A stretch of 42,217 nucleotides of DNA from Silicimonas sp. (GTDB lineage Bacteria > Pseudomonadota > Alphaproteobacteria > Rhodobacterales > Rhodobacteraceae), in NCBI GenBank assembly GCA_022824525.1, contig JAJDZT010000154.1, forward strand, positions 1 through 42,217, written 5' to 3'. Numbering within the stretch: the first letter of the stretch is position 1; every line of letters begins with the position of its first letter. The notes below the pieces were generated by a model, which was not told the DNA's origin, did no database searches, and saw only the letters and a program-made list of their open reading frames with translations. This document shows positions 33,112 through 42,217 of the stretch, piece by piece. The translations under genes were made by a program, and so were the position numbers.

Positions 33112-33857
33112 AGAAGCCCCGCGTCGACGACGAAACTCTGGTTCGTGATCATCCTTGCATCATCCGAGGCGAGGAAGAGGGCCATTCTGGCAATTTCTCC
33201 ACCATCCATGGGCTGCTTCAAGATTTGGCGCGACACGAGAGCATCCACATCTGCCTGGGTGGGGTACCAAAGTTCACGCTGACGTTCTGTGAAAATGGCC
33301 CCGGGCTCGATCGCGTTCACGCGGATATTGTCGTCCCCGAACGCGTGCGCGAGTGACTTCGTCAACCCCAAAACGCCTGCTTTTGCAGTCGCATAGGGCA
33401 CCATGTCGCCGCCTGCCAACCGCCATACAATTGACGAGACATTGATGATTGTTCCACCGCCAGCAGCCGCCATTCCCGAACGCACCGTCTGCGCCGCGAA
33501 GAACTGTGCGCGAAGGTTTATGTCTTGGCTTTGATCCCATTCGTCCACGTCGATCTGATCGACCTCTTGTCGCTTGTCGTTGGCGGCGTTGTTGACCAGT
33601 ACATCAATGGAACCCAGTTTCTCCACGATCCCGGATATTGCGGCTCGCAGCGCATGGATGTCCGTGATGTCGACCTTGCGAAACACTGCCGCTGTTTCTT
33701 CTGCCAGCCTTTTTCCTACATCCGTTTGTATGTCGAGAAAGCCAACATTCGCATCCTGATCCGCGAAGGCCCGCACGATATCTGCACCAATCCCGCTTGC
33801 CCCACCTGTGACGAGAACAGTGCGGCCTTTGAGGGATGGGTATCGGGCGAACGGCAT
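33108..33857 (-). CDS. SDR oxidoreductase, sugar dehydrogenase-like
   Basis: This 249-residue short-chain dehydrogenase has TGGASGIG at about residues 17-24, an aspartate in FLDIQ (NAD preference), NNAA, catalytic serine in INVSSI and the YATAK active-site pair. The pattern fits pentose/hexose 1-dehydrogenases of oxidative sugar pathways, which would feed a lactone or acid to the nearby dehydratase. The ATG at 33857 begins a three-gene overlap run with the half permeases. It is divergent from the LysR gene. Confidence 0.85.
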   Translation of the reverse strand: MPFARYPSLKGRTVLVTGGASGIGADIVRAFADQDANVGFLDIQTDVGKRLAEETAAVFRKVDITDIHALRAAISGIVEKLGSIDVLVNNAANDKRQEVDQIDVDEWDQSQDINLRAQFFAAQTVRSGMAAAGGGTIINVSSIVWRLAGGDMVPYATAKAGVLGLTKSLAHAFGDDNIRVNAIEPGAIFTERQRELWYPTQADVDALVSRQILKQPMDGGEIARMALFLASDDARMITNQSFVVDAGLL

Positions 33858-33971
33858 GTGGTGCTGATAGCGTAGCTCGTGAGGGGAGGCGAGAGGGAAC
33901 TCCCAAGTCGAGTTGCGCCCGCCTTCGATTTGGCCTCTAGTTCTGGAAAACTGCAGTCACAAGGCGCGCAA

Positions 33972-34862
33972 ATGCTTGATCTCAGAGATCTGGAATGTCT
34001 CTCCGCACTCGCGCGGCACAAGCACTTTGCCCGCGCAGCAGAAGACTGTGGCATGTCGCAGCCAGCATTCTCGATGCGTATCCGCAATCTTGAGGAACGG
34101 CTGGAGACGCAGATCGTGCGCCGCGGCAACCGTTTCCAAGGTTTGACGGCCGAGGGAGAGGTCGTTCTGGCGCATGGTCGAGCGATACTGGACGCCACTC
34201 GGGTGCTCGAAGATCAGGTGCGGGCGGCCAAGGGTGAGGTGATCGGTCGCCTGCGACTAGGGGCAATTCCCACAGCGAATGCCTTCGCCGCTCAGGTGGC
34301 GGTGTGGCTGCGTGCTGCCCATCCGGGCATCACATTGCAGATCGACACAACGAATTCGCTCTCCCTTTTGCAGGGGTTGGAGGACGGTCGTTTCGATGCC
34401 GCACTGACCTATACGGACGGCGTTGCAACCAGTTTGCTTCGGGTCGAGCCGCTATATGGAGAGCGGTATGTCCTAATGCTGGCAGATTCTCTCGGCGAGT
34501 TGCAGGGGGGCGAAATCAGCTGGGCAGAAGCGGCAACTCATCCGTTGATCCTGTTGGAAAAGGAAATGCAAAACCGACGTATCATCGATCGCATTTTTGA
34601 GGATGTCGGTGCAGAGGTGCAGGTTGTCGCGGAAACAGACGGATTTACGGCCATGATCGCGATGGCGGTTGAGGGCATGGGGGCGGCCGTTCTTCCACAC
34701 GTATTGATTGACCGCCTGGGCGTCTTTGTGGGTGTCTCGCTTCTTCCACTGGTGGACCCCGTTGTTGAAAAGTCGGTTGGATTGGTTTTGCCGGAGCGGC
34801 CGCAGCAGATTCCTGCAGTTGAGGCGCTCAGAGATACGGTAAGGCGCAATCTACCAAAATAA
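33972..34862 (+). CDS. LysR-family transcriptional regulator
   Basis: This 296-residue LysR protein has the N-terminal helix-turn-helix at about residues 19-38 (FARAAEDCGMSQPAFSMRIR) and a periplasmic-binding-like effector domain from about residue 90. AAGG lies ahead of the ATG at 33972. It stands directly before the formate dehydrogenase genes on the same strand, and is divergent from the SDR gene. LysR regulators often precede fds operons, so it most likely controls formate dehydrogenase. Control of the divergent SDR-permease genes is the alternative. Confidence 0.9.
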   Translation: MLDLRDLECLSALARHKHFARAAEDCGMSQPAFSMRIRNLEERLETQIVRRGNRFQGLTAEGEVVLAHGRAILDATRVLEDQVRAAKGEVIGRLRLGAIPTANAFAAQVAVWLRAAHPGITLQIDTTNSLSLLQGLEDGRFDAALTYTDGVATSLLRVEPLYGERYVLMLADSLGELQGGEISWAEAATHPLILLEKEMQNRRIIDRIFEDVGAEVQVVAETDGFTAMIAMAVEGMGAAVLPHVLIDRLGVFVGVSLLPLVDPVVEKSVGLVLPERPQQIPAVEALRDTVRRNLPK

Positions 34863-34869
34863 CTTTTGC

Positions 34870-34880
34870 TTATCGAATAA
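34870..34880. promoter_or_regulatory. Palindrome upstream of formate dehydrogenase operon
   Basis: TTAT-CGA-ATAA is a perfect 4-3-4 palindrome in the AT-rich 84-bp gap between the LysR gene and fdsGB; the arms also include a T-N9-A core. It is short, so it may be chance, but its place fits a LysR half-site or promoter element. GGGGAGGG precedes the fdsGB start. Confidence 0.35.
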
Positions 34881-34946
34881 TACAAAATGCCGAATTGACG
34901 ATCCGCTTTTCGAATGGCATCGCTATGTTGTTCAGGGGAGGGTTCG

Positions 34947-36638
34947 ATGTCGCCGCTCGACGATCAAAAAGGCATCTGGAAGCAGAAAGGTACCGGAAAA
35001 AGCCGCAAAACGCCGAAGGGGCGCCAGGTTGATGATGGCGCTCTGGAAGAAGTGCGGAGCCTATTGGGTGATCGCGATCGCCGTCGCGACCTTCTGATCG
35101 AGTATCTCCATCTCATACAGGACGAGTTTGGACATTTGTCCGCGGGCCACATTGCGGCGCTGGCCGAAGAAATGCGGTTGGCGCAGGCGGAGGTCTATGA
35201 AGTCGCAACGTTCTATGCTCATTTTGATGTGGTCGTCGAAGGCGATGCCCCGCCACCGGCCCTTACAATTCGTGTCTGCGACTCGCTCTCATGCGAACTG
35301 GCGGGCGCCGAGGCTCTGAAGGCGGCACTCGAAGAAGGTCTTGATCCCGCTGAAGTGCGCGTTCTGCGTGCGCCCTGCATGGGGCGATGCGATACAGCGC
35401 CGGTTCTGGAGCTTGGTCACCACCATATCAATCATGCGACACCTGAGAAGGTTCAGGCGGCAATCGACGGAAACCATATCCATGCACATGTTCCGGACTA
35501 CGAAGATTTTTCGGCCTATTGCGCTGCAGGCGGCTACGAAAAACTACAGGAACTCCGTGAGAACGGCGATTGGGAAGCCGTCCAAGACACGATACTTGAA
35601 AGTGGATTGAGAGGACTTGGAGGCGCGGGTTTCCCGTCTGGGAAGAAGTGGGGTTTCGTTCGTGCCAACCCTGGTCCACGTTACCTCGCAGTTAACGGTG
35701 ATGAAGGCGAGCCGGGGACCTTCAAGGACCGCTACTACCTCGAGCGTACACCGCACGTCTTCCTTGAAGGCATGCTGATCGCCGCTTGGGCGGTAGAGGC
35801 AGACACCTGCTTCATCTACATGCGCGATGAATACCCCGCTGTTCTGGAAATCCTGCGTCGCGAAATCTCGGCACTTGAAACGGCAGGTGTCGTTGCTCCG
35901 GGTTACATTGATCTTAGACGCGGAGCCGGCGCCTACATATGCGGCGAAGAAAGCGCGATGATTGAGTCGATCGAAGGGAAACGTGGTTTGCCACGTCATC
36001 GCCCGCCGTTTGTGGCGCAAGTGGGCGTGTTCGGGCAGCCGACCCTCGTTCACAATGTCGAGACATTGCATTGGGTCGCCAAGGTTTGCCGTGAAGGCCC
36101 GGAATGTCTCAACGCGACTGAAAAGAATGGTCGTGTTGGCCTTAGAAGCTACTCCGTGTCGGGACGTGTCGCGGCGCCCGGAGTTTACCTTCTCCCAGCC
36201 GGTTCAACGATCACCGACATCATCGTGGCAGCGGGTGGCATGGAAAAGGGCCATGTTTTCAAGGCCTATCAGCCGGGTGGACCATCTTCGGGTTTGCTGC
36301 CCGCCACCATGAATGATGTCCCTTTGGACTTCGATACACTTCAACCACACGGAACATTCATTGGCTCTGCCGCCGTGGTGGTGCTCTCCGACCAAGATCG
36401 TGCGCGCGACGCTGCTCTGAACATGCTGAAGTTCTTCGAAGATGAAAGCTGCGGACAGTGCACCCCGTGCCGCGTGGGTTGCGAGAAAGCTGTTAAGCTG
36501 ATGCAATCCGATCGCTGGGATCGGGAGTTGCTTGAAGACCTCTGTACCGTGATGGCTGACGCATCAATCTGTGGCCTTGGGCAGGCGGCACCAAATCCGA
36601 TCCGGCTTGTGATGAAGCATTTCGGAGACGAGATATGA
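34947..36638 (+). CDS. NAD-dependent formate dehydrogenase, fused gamma-beta subunit
   Basis: This 563-residue protein fuses FdsG (about 1-180) to FdsB (about 181-563); the cytoplasmic enzyme passes electrons from formate to NAD+. The FdsG part holds a [2Fe-2S] site C111, C116, C144 and C148. The FdsB part has the NADH motif GLGGAGFPSGKKW (223-235), the FMN motif GDEGEPGTFKDR (251-262) and a [4Fe-4S] site ESCGQCTPCRVGC at about 500-512 with C542. In Rhodobacter the two are separate genes; the fused form is, as I recall, common in related Rhodobacterales. The ATG at 34947 follows GGGGAGGG. It overlaps the next gene by 4 bp. Confidence 0.93.
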   Translation: MSPLDDQKGIWKQKGTGKSRKTPKGRQVDDGALEEVRSLLGDRDRRRDLLIEYLHLIQDEFGHLSAGHIAALAEEMRLAQAEVYEVATFYAHFDVVVEGDAPPPALTIRVCDSLSCELAGAEALKAALEEGLDPAEVRVLRAPCMGRCDTAPVLELGHHHINHATPEKVQAAIDGNHIHAHVPDYEDFSAYCAAGGYEKLQELRENGDWEAVQDTILESGLRGLGGAGFPSGKKWGFVRANPGPRYLAVNGDEGEPGTFKDRYYLERTPHVFLEGMLIAAWAVEADTCFIYMRDEYPAVLEILRREISALETAGVVAPGYIDLRRGAGAYICGEESAMIESIEGKRGLPRHRPPFVAQVGVFGQPTLVHNVETLHWVAKVCREGPECLNATEKNGRVGLRSYSVSGRVAAPGVYLLPAGSTITDIIVAAGGMEKGHVFKAYQPGGPSSGLLPATMNDVPLDFDTLQPHGTFIGSAAVVVLSDQDRARDAALNMLKFFEDESCGQCTPCRVGCEKAVKLMQSDRWDRELLEDLCTVMADASICGLGQAAPNPIRLVMKHFGDEI

Positions 36639-37072
36639 AACGTTTGCTGGAAATCGGGCTGCTGATTTTGGCCATGGCTCTGCCGGGATCTGCATTGGCA
36701 TGGTTCGAGCCGGAGCGCGGGTCCGACCTGCGGAAGGAACTCATGAACGCCATACGACCACAGGCGGAAGGTGAGTTGGGCGCGCCCGTGCAGTTTGTCG
36801 TCGATAGCCTACGCGTCGAAGGCAATGTCGCCTTCGCAACCCTGCAGCCGCAGCGACCTGGTGGAACCCAGATACGCTGGGAAGACACGGAGTTGGCGGC
36901 GCGCGGTGAAGAAGCTGTCGCTTATGATGGGCTGACAATCCATGTCCTTTACGCCCTGTCCGACACAGCTTGGGAGGTTTTTGCCTGGAGCGTTGGTGCG
37001 ACTGATGCGTGGTGGTCGGATCCTCAACTTTGCGCGACACATCAATCCGTGATTCCGGAGGCCTGTGGTTGA
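36635..37072 (+). CDS. Small exported protein within the fds operon (I)
   Basis: This 145-residue protein opens with a signal peptide (MKRLLEIGLLILAMALPGSALA, cleavage after residue 22). The mature part is soluble with a VQFVVDSLRVEGNVAFATLQPQ block and two cysteines near the C-terminus (LCATHQS, EACG). The family is unknown to me. It overlaps fdsGB by 4 bp (ATGA) and its stop overlaps the next start, so it belongs to the operon even though formate dehydrogenase is cytoplasmic. Confidence 0.8.
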   Translation: MKRLLEIGLLILAMALPGSALAWFEPERGSDLRKELMNAIRPQAEGELGAPVQFVVDSLRVEGNVAFATLQPQRPGGTQIRWEDTELAARGEEAVAYDGLTIHVLYALSDTAWEVFAWSVGATDAWWSDPQLCATHQSVIPEACG

Positions 37073-37536
37073 TGTCGCGTTCCGGACCTTCCCTTTTGTG
37101 TGCACATGCCGTCGCTTCCGCCTTTGTGGCCAGTTGTCTTTCGGCCAACCCCGTTTCGGCCGCAGAGTTTATGCACTGCTATCTGCGGGAAGCTCCCGAC
37201 GATGCCCCAATCTCCAGCGAATTTAACGTGTCTGGATTGGTAGACGCCTTGCCGATTGCGGCTTTGAAGCATGCCTGCGGTGCGGAAACCGGACCTGATA
37301 AGGCTTTGCTGGAAAGTATCGTTTCGGCAGGCAAATGTTCTCCTGAAAGTGAGATCTCTGGTTACGTGGCCGAGACGTTTGAGTTTTCTCCGGAAGAGCT
37401 GGCGGCGGACATGATTTCGCAGTCTTCGCCGGAAGTTTTCGCCGATGTTTGCGAAGCAGTTTCGATATGTACGCCCGGTGATGCTGGATATGACGAAGCG
37501 TGCAATGCGGCTATCGACAGCGCGATGGGAGGGTGA
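37072..37536 (+). CDS. Small exported cysteine-rich protein within the fds operon (II)
   Basis: This 154-residue protein begins with a hydrophobic leader (ending near PVSAAEF at residue 30-32), so export to the periplasm is likely. The mature part has six cysteines (HCYL, HACG, GKCS, DVCE, SICT and EACN), enough for three disulfides, in an acidic protein. The start at 37072 overlaps the previous stop (TGATG). It lies 9 bp before fdsA. I do not recognise the family; it could be a periplasmic sensor or simply a passenger of the operon. Confidence 0.75.
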   Translation: MSRSGPSLLCAHAVASAFVASCLSANPVSAAEFMHCYLREAPDDAPISSEFNVSGLVDALPIAALKHACGAETGPDKALLESIVSAGKCSPESEISGYVAETFEFSPEELAADMISQSSPEVFADVCEAVSICTPGDAGYDEACNAAIDSAMGG

Positions 37537-37545
37537 TCGGACACC

Positions 37546-40311
37546 ATGCTGGATGCCACCAAGACCATAACTTTCTCTTTGGACGGGGAAGACGTAACCG
37601 TTCCCGAGGGCACTACGATCTGGGAAGCAGCTCACGGGCAGGGCTTGGTAATACCGCATCTCTGTCACAAGCCAGCGCCTGGGTATCGCCCTGACGGGAA
37701 CTGTCGGGCGTGCATGGTCGAGGTGGAAGGCGAGAGGACGCTGGTCGCGTCATGCATTCGTCCCGTAGCCGATGGTATGATTGTGAAGACCGCTTCAGAT
37801 CGTGCTGAAAAATCACGGAAACTTGTGGCTGAGCTTCTTGTCGCCGATCAGCCTGAAGCCGCGCATGATGCGTCTTCACACTTTTGGGACATGGCAGCGT
37901 CCAATGGTATCTCTGAAAGCAGGTTTCCTGCGGTCGAACCCGAGCGTGTTCCGCTTCTAGACGACAGTCACGTTGCGATGCGTGTCAACCTCGACGCCTG
38001 TATCCATTGCAACCTTTGTGTCCGCGCTTGCCGTGAGGTGCAGGTCAACGATGTGATCGGTATGGCAGGGCGGGGCCATGACGCAAAAATCGTTTTTGAT
38101 CAGAATGATCCGATGGGAGCCTCAACCTGTGTCGCCTGCGGTGAATGCGTGCAGGCGTGTCCAACCGGCGCCCTGATGCCTGCAACCGTTCTTGATGAAA
38201 CGCAACAAGGGGACAGCAAGGACTACGACCGGGAAGTGAAGTCGGTTTGCCCATATTGCGGGGTCGGGTGCCAACTGTCCTTCAAGGTCAAGGATGACAA
38301 GGTTCTCTATGTCGATGGCATTGATGGTCCGGCGAATGAGAACAGGCTGTGCGTGAAGGGCCGGTTTGGCTTCGATTACATCGATCATCCTCACCGACTT
38401 ACAAAACCTCTTATCAGGCGAGAGGATGCGCCGGCCAAAGGATTGAACGTCGATCCGTCGAACCTCTCCACGCATTTCCGGGAAGCAAGTTGGGAAGAAG
38501 CTCTCGACTTCGCGGCGAAGGGCATGAAGGGCCGGGGGCGCGAAATTGCAGGTTTCGGTTCTGCCAAGTGTTCGAACGAAGAAGCCTATCTGCTTCAGAA
38601 ACTCATTCGGCAGGGCTTCAAGCACAACAACGTTGATCATTGCACCCGGCTTTGTCACGCCTCGTCGGTTGCGGCGCTTCTTGAGAATGTCGGCTCCGGA
38701 GCGGTTACAGCCACATTCAACGAGATCGAGAATGCCGATGTCGCCATCGTTATTGGTGCCAACCCGACGGAAAACCATCCTGTTGCCGCAACCTATTTCA
38801 AGCAGTTTGCCAAGCGGGGCGGCAAACTGATCGTCATGGACCCGCGCGGCCAGGGACTGAAACGCCACGCGAGCCATATGTTGCAGTTCAAGCCTGGTGG
38901 CGATGTCTCGATGCTCAACGCGATCATGCACGTGATCGTGGAGGAGGGCCTTTACGACGAGCAGTACATTCAGGCCATGACTGAAAACTGGCCGGCGATG
39001 AAAGCTCATCTCGCTGATTTCCCACCCGAGAAGATGGCTCCCATCTGTGGCATCGAGGCGGATGCCCTGCGCGATGTCGCCCGCACGTTCGCAGGCGCAA
39101 AGGCGGGCATGATCTTCTGGGGTATGGGTGTGTCTCAACACATCCACGGAACAGACAATTCCCGCTGCCTGATTTCACTCGCGTTGATGTGCGGCCAAGT
39201 GGGGCGTCCGGGCACTGGTCTTCACCCTCTTCGGGGTCAGAACAACGTGCAAGGCGCGTCGGATGCTGGTCTTATCCCTATGTTTTTGCCCGACTATCAG
39301 CCAGTTGGTGATGACGGTGTAAGGTCCGCCTTTACGGAGGTATGGGGCAGCGGAGATTTCTCGAACGAACGGGGTTTGACCGTCGTTGAGATTATGCACG
39401 CGATCCATGATGGCGATATCAAGGGTATGTATGTGCTCGGCGAAAACCCGGCCATGTCGGATCCAGACGTTGATCACGCTCGAGCGGCATTGGCCAAACT
39501 CGACCACCTTGTCGTACAGGACATCTTCCTAACGGAGACCGCGAACTACGCCGACGTCATTCTTCCTGCAAGTGCTTGGGCCGAGAAGACCGGCACCGTC
39601 ACGAATACCAACCGTCAGGTGCAAATGGGACGTCCAGTCGCGCCGCCACCAGGCGATGCGAAAGAGGATTGGTGGATCACGACCGAACTCGCGAAACGTC
39701 TGGATCTTGGGTGGGAGTACAGTCATCCCCGCGAAGTCTTCGCCGAGATGAAGATCAATATGGGATCGCTCGACAACATCACTTGGGACCGTTTGGAGAA
39801 TGAAGCGGTCACATACCCGTCGCTCAGCCCAGAAGACCCGGGCCAGGCGATTGTTTTTGGAGACGGGTTTCCACGACCGGAAGGACGTGCCCGCTTTACG
39901 CCAGCAAGCGTCATCCCGCCGGATGAAACCCCCGATGCTGAGTACCCGCATATTCTTATCACTGGTCGACAGTTGGAACATTGGCATACCGGCTCAATGA
40001 CGCGGCGCGCGAGCGTGCTGGACGCGGTCGAGCCCGAGGCCAATTGCTCGCTTCATCCAAAAACGCTTCGCGTGCTGGGCGTCAAGGCGGGCGAGTTCGT
40101 TCAACTGACCACACGGCGCGGATCACTAACAGTGATGGCACGCGCCGATCGCGCAGTCGCAGAGGGTCAGGTGTTCCTTCCCTTCGCGTATGTCGAAGCG
40201 GCTGCGAACATTCTGACCAACTCTGCACTCGACCCTTATGGGAAGATCCCCGAATTCAAGTTTTCCGCTGTCCGGATCGAACCGGCAGAAAGTCGAGAGG
40301 CGGCGGAATAG
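37546..40311 (+). CDS. fdsA: NAD-dependent formate dehydrogenase, alpha (molybdenum) subunit
   Basis: This 921-residue catalytic subunit oxidises formate at a bis-molybdopterin-guanine-dinucleotide molybdenum. N-terminal [2Fe-2S] ligands are C40, C53, C56 and C70. Two ferredoxin [4Fe-4S] sites are C152/155/158/162 and C195/198/201/205. The [4Fe-4S] site next to molybdenum is VCPYCGVGC (235-242) with C269. The metal ligand is C370 in [10 protein letters not shown], so this is not a selenoprotein. No His-Cys3 cluster motif is visible between residues 71 and 150. It follows the small secreted-protein gene by 9 bp and precedes fhs. The usual fdsC (fdhD) and fdsD are not in the window. Confidence 0.94.
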   Translation: MLDATKTITFSLDGEDVTVPEGTTIWEAAHGQGLVIPHLCHKPAPGYRPDGNCRACMVEVEGERTLVASCIRPVADGMIVKTASDRAEKSRKLVAELLVADQPEAAHDASSHFWDMAASNGISESRFPAVEPERVPLLDDSHVAMRVNLDACIHCNLCVRACREVQVNDVIGMAGRGHDAKIVFDQNDPMGASTCVACGECVQACPTGALMPATVLDETQQGDSKDYDREVKSVCPYCGVGCQLSFKVKDDKVLYVDGIDGPANENRLCVKGRFGFDYIDHPHRLTKPLIRREDAPAKGLNVDPSNLSTHFREASWEEALDFAAKGMKGRGREIAGFGSAKCSNEEAYLLQKLIRQGFKHNNVDHCTRLCHASSVAALLENVGSGAVTATFNEIENADVAIVIGANPTENHPVAATYFKQFAKRGGKLIVMDPRGQGLKRHASHMLQFKPGGDVSMLNAIMHVIVEEGLYDEQYIQAMTENWPAMKAHLADFPPEKMAPICGIEADALRDVARTFAGAKAGMIFWGMGVSQHIHGTDNSRCLISLALMCGQVGRPGTGLHPLRGQNNVQGASDAGLIPMFLPDYQPVGDDGVRSAFTEVWGSGDFSNERGLTVVEIMHAIHDGDIKGMYVLGENPAMSDPDVDHARAALAKLDHLVVQDIFLTETANYADVILPASAWAEKTGTVTNTNRQVQMGRPVAPPPGDAKEDWWITTELAKRLDLGWEYSHPREVFAEMKINMGSLDNITWDRLENEAVTYPSLSPEDPGQAIVFGDGFPRPEGRARFTPASVIPPDETPDAEYPHILITGRQLEHWHTGSMTRRASVLDAVEPEANCSLHPKTLRVLGVKAGEFVQLTTRRGSLTVMARADRAVAEGQVFLPFAYVEAAANILTNSALDPYGKIPEFKFSAVRIEPAESREAAE

Positions 40312-40357
40312 GCAACCAGCATCAAACTTCACAAGCCAGCAAAGAAAGATCGCTTGC

Positions 40358-42025
40358 ATGTCAGACATTGAAATCGCCCGCGCCGCCAAGAAGAAGCCAA
40401 TTCAAGAGATTGGCGATGGCATCGGTATCCCGACCGAGCATCTTCTGCCTTATGGCCACGACAAGGCGAAGGTGAGCCAGGCCTTCATCAATGAAGTCCA
40501 AAGCCGCGAAGACGGCAAGCTGATCCTGGTTACGGCAATCAACCCGACGCCTGCAGGTGAGGGCAAGACGACGACAACGGTCGGTCTCGGTGACGGCCTG
40601 AACGCGATCGGCAAGAAAGCCATGATCTGCATCCGGGAAGCGTCCCTAGGTCCGAACTTCGGGATGAAAGGCGGGGCGGCTGGCGGAGGCTATGCTCAGG
40701 TCGTACCGATGGAGGATATGAACCTTCATTTCACGGGCGATTTCCACGCGATTACCAGCGCGCATTCGCTTCTGTCGGCGATGATCGACAACCACATTTA
40801 CTGGGGCAACGCCTGCGAGATCGACACACGTCGCGTCACATGGCGCCGGGTGGTCGACATGAACGATCGCTCGCTTCGCCAGATCACCTCGTCCCTCGGC
40901 GGCGTCGCCAATGGTTTTGCGCGTGAAGATGGTTTCGACATCACTGTCGCGTCCGAGGTCATGGCGATTCTTTGCTTGGCCAAAAATCTTGATGACCTGC
41001 AAAAACGTCTCGGCAACATGATCGTCGCCTACCGTCGCGACCGCTCGCCCGTTTTCTGCCGCGACATCAAGGCCGACGGCGCTATGACGGTGCTCTTGAA
41101 AGATGCGATGCAACCGAACCTAGTACAGACGCTTGAAAACAACCCGGCTTTTGTTCATGGCGGTCCGTTTGCGAATATTGCCCATGGATGTAACTCGGTG
41201 ATTGCAACGACTACGGCGCTTAAGCTTGCCGACTATGTTGTGACAGAGGCTGGGTTCGGAGCGGACCTCGGGGCCGAAAAGTTCCTCAACATCAAGTGCC
41301 GGAAAGCCGGTCTTAAGCCGTCTGCCGTTGTGATCGTGGCGACGGTTCGGGCAATGAAAATGAACGGCGGCGTGAAGAAGGACGACCTCGATGGCGAGAA
41401 CGTTGAGGCGGTCAAGAACGGTTGTGCCAACCTTGGCCGTCATATTGAGAACATCGCAAAATTTGGCGTGCCTGCCGTCGTGGCCATCAACCACTTCGTC
41501 AAAGACACTGATGCGGAAGTGCAGGCCGTGATCGACTATGTCGAAAGCCTTGGTTCGGAAGCCGTTGTTTCCAAGCACTGGGCAGATGGGTCAAAGGGTT
41601 CGGCGGACCTTGCTCAGAAGGTGGTCGAAGTGATCGACACAACTGAGTCCAACTATGCGCCACTTTATCCGGACGACATGGGCCTTTTCGCCAAGATCGA
41701 AACGGTCGCCAAGGAGGTATACCGTGCGGACGAAGTATTGGCGGACACCAAGATCCGGAACCAACTGAAAGACTGGGAAGAGCAGGGCTACGGTGACTTG
41801 CCGGTTTGCATGGCCAAAACACAGTATTCGTTCACGACTGACCCAAACCGCCGCGGCGCGCCGACCGGGCACTCTCTTCCTGTACGGGAAGTGCGATTGT
41901 CCGCCGGCGCTGGCTTCATTGTCGCAATCTGCGGGGAGATCATGACAATGCCTGGTCTTCCACGTAAGCCCGCGGCCGAAAGCATTCGTCTCAATGAAAC
42001 GGGCGAAATCGAAGGACTGTTCTGA
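40358..42025 (+). CDS. fhs: Formate-tetrahydrofolate ligase
   Basis: This 555-residue enzyme joins formate to tetrahydrofolate with ATP, giving 10-formyl-THF. The P-loop is [18 protein letters not shown], and the FTHFS blocks [30 protein letters not shown] and the C-terminal [15 protein letters not shown] are intact. The length is normal. It lies 46 bp after fdsA on the same strand, which pairs formate oxidation with formate assimilation. The ribosome-binding site is weak (AAAGAAAGA, 9 bp away). The second IS begins 57 bp after its stop. Confidence 0.96.
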   Translation: MSDIEIARAAKKKPIQEIGDGIGIPTEHLLPYGHDKAKVSQAFINEVQSREDGKLILVTAINPTPAGEGKTTTTVGLGDGLNAIGKKAMICIREASLGPNFGMKGGAAGGGYAQVVPMEDMNLHFTGDFHAITSAHSLLSAMIDNHIYWGNACEIDTRRVTWRRVVDMNDRSLRQITSSLGGVANGFAREDGFDITVASEVMAILCLAKNLDDLQKRLGNMIVAYRRDRSPVFCRDIKADGAMTVLLKDAMQPNLVQTLENNPAFVHGGPFANIAHGCNSVIATTTALKLADYVVTEAGFGADLGAEKFLNIKCRKAGLKPSAVVIVATVRAMKMNGGVKKDDLDGENVEAVKNGCANLGRHIENIAKFGVPAVVAINHFVKDTDAEVQAVIDYVESLGSEAVVSKHWADGSKGSADLAQKVVEVIDTTESNYAPLYPDDMGLFAKIETVAKEVYRADEVLADTKIRNQLKDWEEQGYGDLPVCMAKTQYSFTTDPNRRGAPTGHSLPVREVRLSAGAGFIVAICGEIMTMPGLPRKPAAESIRLNETGEIEGLF

Positions 42026-42034
42026 TCCACTGCT

Positions 42035-42056
42035 CGGAAGCGTGTCACGTTTTCCG
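42035..42056 (+). terminator. Weak hairpin after fhs
   Basis: CGGAA at 42035-42039 pairs with TTCCG at 42052-42056, with CGTG/CACG pairing inside and a small bulge. No long T-run follows, so it is at best a weak or Rho-assisted terminator. It lies 10 bp after the fhs stop and 26 bp before the IS tip. Confidence 0.3.
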
Positions 42057-42082
42057 AATTGCATTTGCTAGGATCCCTCTAA

Positions 42083-42217
42083 GAGCCTGACCTAGAATGT
42101 GGATGGTCTCATCTGATATGGTATTTCCCTACTGAATTTAACCACAGACAGGGAAGACCACATGGCTTGGAACGAGACCACCCGCGCGAAGTATAAGCGT
42201 AGTTCGGACCGATATGA
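42083..42217 (+). mobile_element. Right IS copy, partial (IS5 family, IS1031-like end)
   Basis: This is the mirror copy of the element at 1-138, in the opposite orientation, starting with GAGCCTGACCTAGAATGTGG. It is preceded by TAA at 42080-42082, again compatible with a TNA target. Of 135 shared positions 132 are identical; the three changes lie between the tip and the transposase start. The window ends inside the transposase. The two copies point outward with respect to the 42-kb interior. Confidence 0.8.
42162..42217 (+). CDS. IS5-family transposase, N-terminal fragment
   Basis: The first 18 codons of the transposase (MAWNETTRAKYKRSSDRY) start at the ATG at 42162 and run off the right edge. 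The encoded peptide is the same as at the left edge. The leader reads GGGAAGACCAC. Confidence 0.7.
   Translation, partial: MAWNETTRAKYKRSSDRY

Noticed and set aside
38641..38670. Selenocysteine in formate dehydrogenase
   Set aside because: The metal-ligand codon is a cysteine (TGT), not TGA, and no SECIS-like hairpin is required.
38122..39147. A 341-residue minus-strand frame inside fdsA
   Set aside because: It is antisense to a well-supported molybdoenzyme; no ribosome-binding site or family pattern was seen.

Overview
The window looks like chromosomal or megaplasmid DNA of an alphaproteobacterium, most likely a marine Rhodobacterales (Roseobacter-type). The reasons are a TRAP transporter next to aromatic/acyl-CoA genes, a spermidine/putrescine-type ABC operon, a fused FdsG-FdsB formate dehydrogenase subunit beside fhs, and tight ATGA/GTGA gene overlaps in moderately GC-rich DNA. 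This placement rests on gene content, not on a search. No rRNA, tRNA, CRISPR array or prophage was seen.

Both ends lie inside copies of the same insertion sequence (IS5 family, IS1031-like ends) in opposite orientation: 1-138 on the minus strand and 42083-42217 on the plus strand. They differ at three sites, so they are two separate IS copies that bracket about 42 kb.

Region 1 (199-15390) is a catabolic island that looks built for a methoxylated or hydroxylated phenylpropanoid/aromatic acid. It holds malonyl-CoA synthetase, a long acyl-CoA dehydrogenase, a DUF3237 protein, a MarR regulator, an SDR, a feruloyl-CoA synthetase-like enzyme, a crotonase with a TRAP transporter (dctPQM), a metal-dependent amidohydrolase, a P450 resembling the guaiacol demethylase GcoA, an FAD monooxygenase and a PcaB-type cycloisomerase. 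Two copies of one 9-3-9 inverted repeat are candidate MarR operators.

Region 2 (15511-22835) is a divergent nitrogen-compound cluster. An APRT-like phosphoribosyltransferase and a BtpA-family protein lie on the minus strand. On the plus strand are a complete PotABCD-type ABC transporter, a PuuE/NodB-type deacetylase, a deaminase strikingly like yeast cytosine deaminase, and a DUF1989 protein. Four of the junctions are 4-bp overlaps. I do not recognise this combination as a described pathway, and it is the best candidate here for a new system.

Region 3 (23024-26304) has a GNAT acetyltransferase broken by one amber codon, dusA (overlapping it by 4 bp) and a tail-anchored Ser/Thr kinase.

Region 4 (26324-34862) looks like sugar or sugar-acid oxidation: a beta-hydroxyacid dehydrogenase, an aldo/keto reductase, an SDR and an IlvD/Edd sugar-acid dehydratase with a GntR regulator. 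It also carries a sterol-desaturase-family membrane hydroxylase, a pair of half-size permeases and a LysR regulator.

Region 5 (34947-42025) is C1 metabolism. A NAD-linked molybdenum formate dehydrogenase (fused FdsGB, then FdsA) is interrupted by two small secreted proteins and followed by formate-tetrahydrofolate ligase, before the second IS copy cuts the window off.
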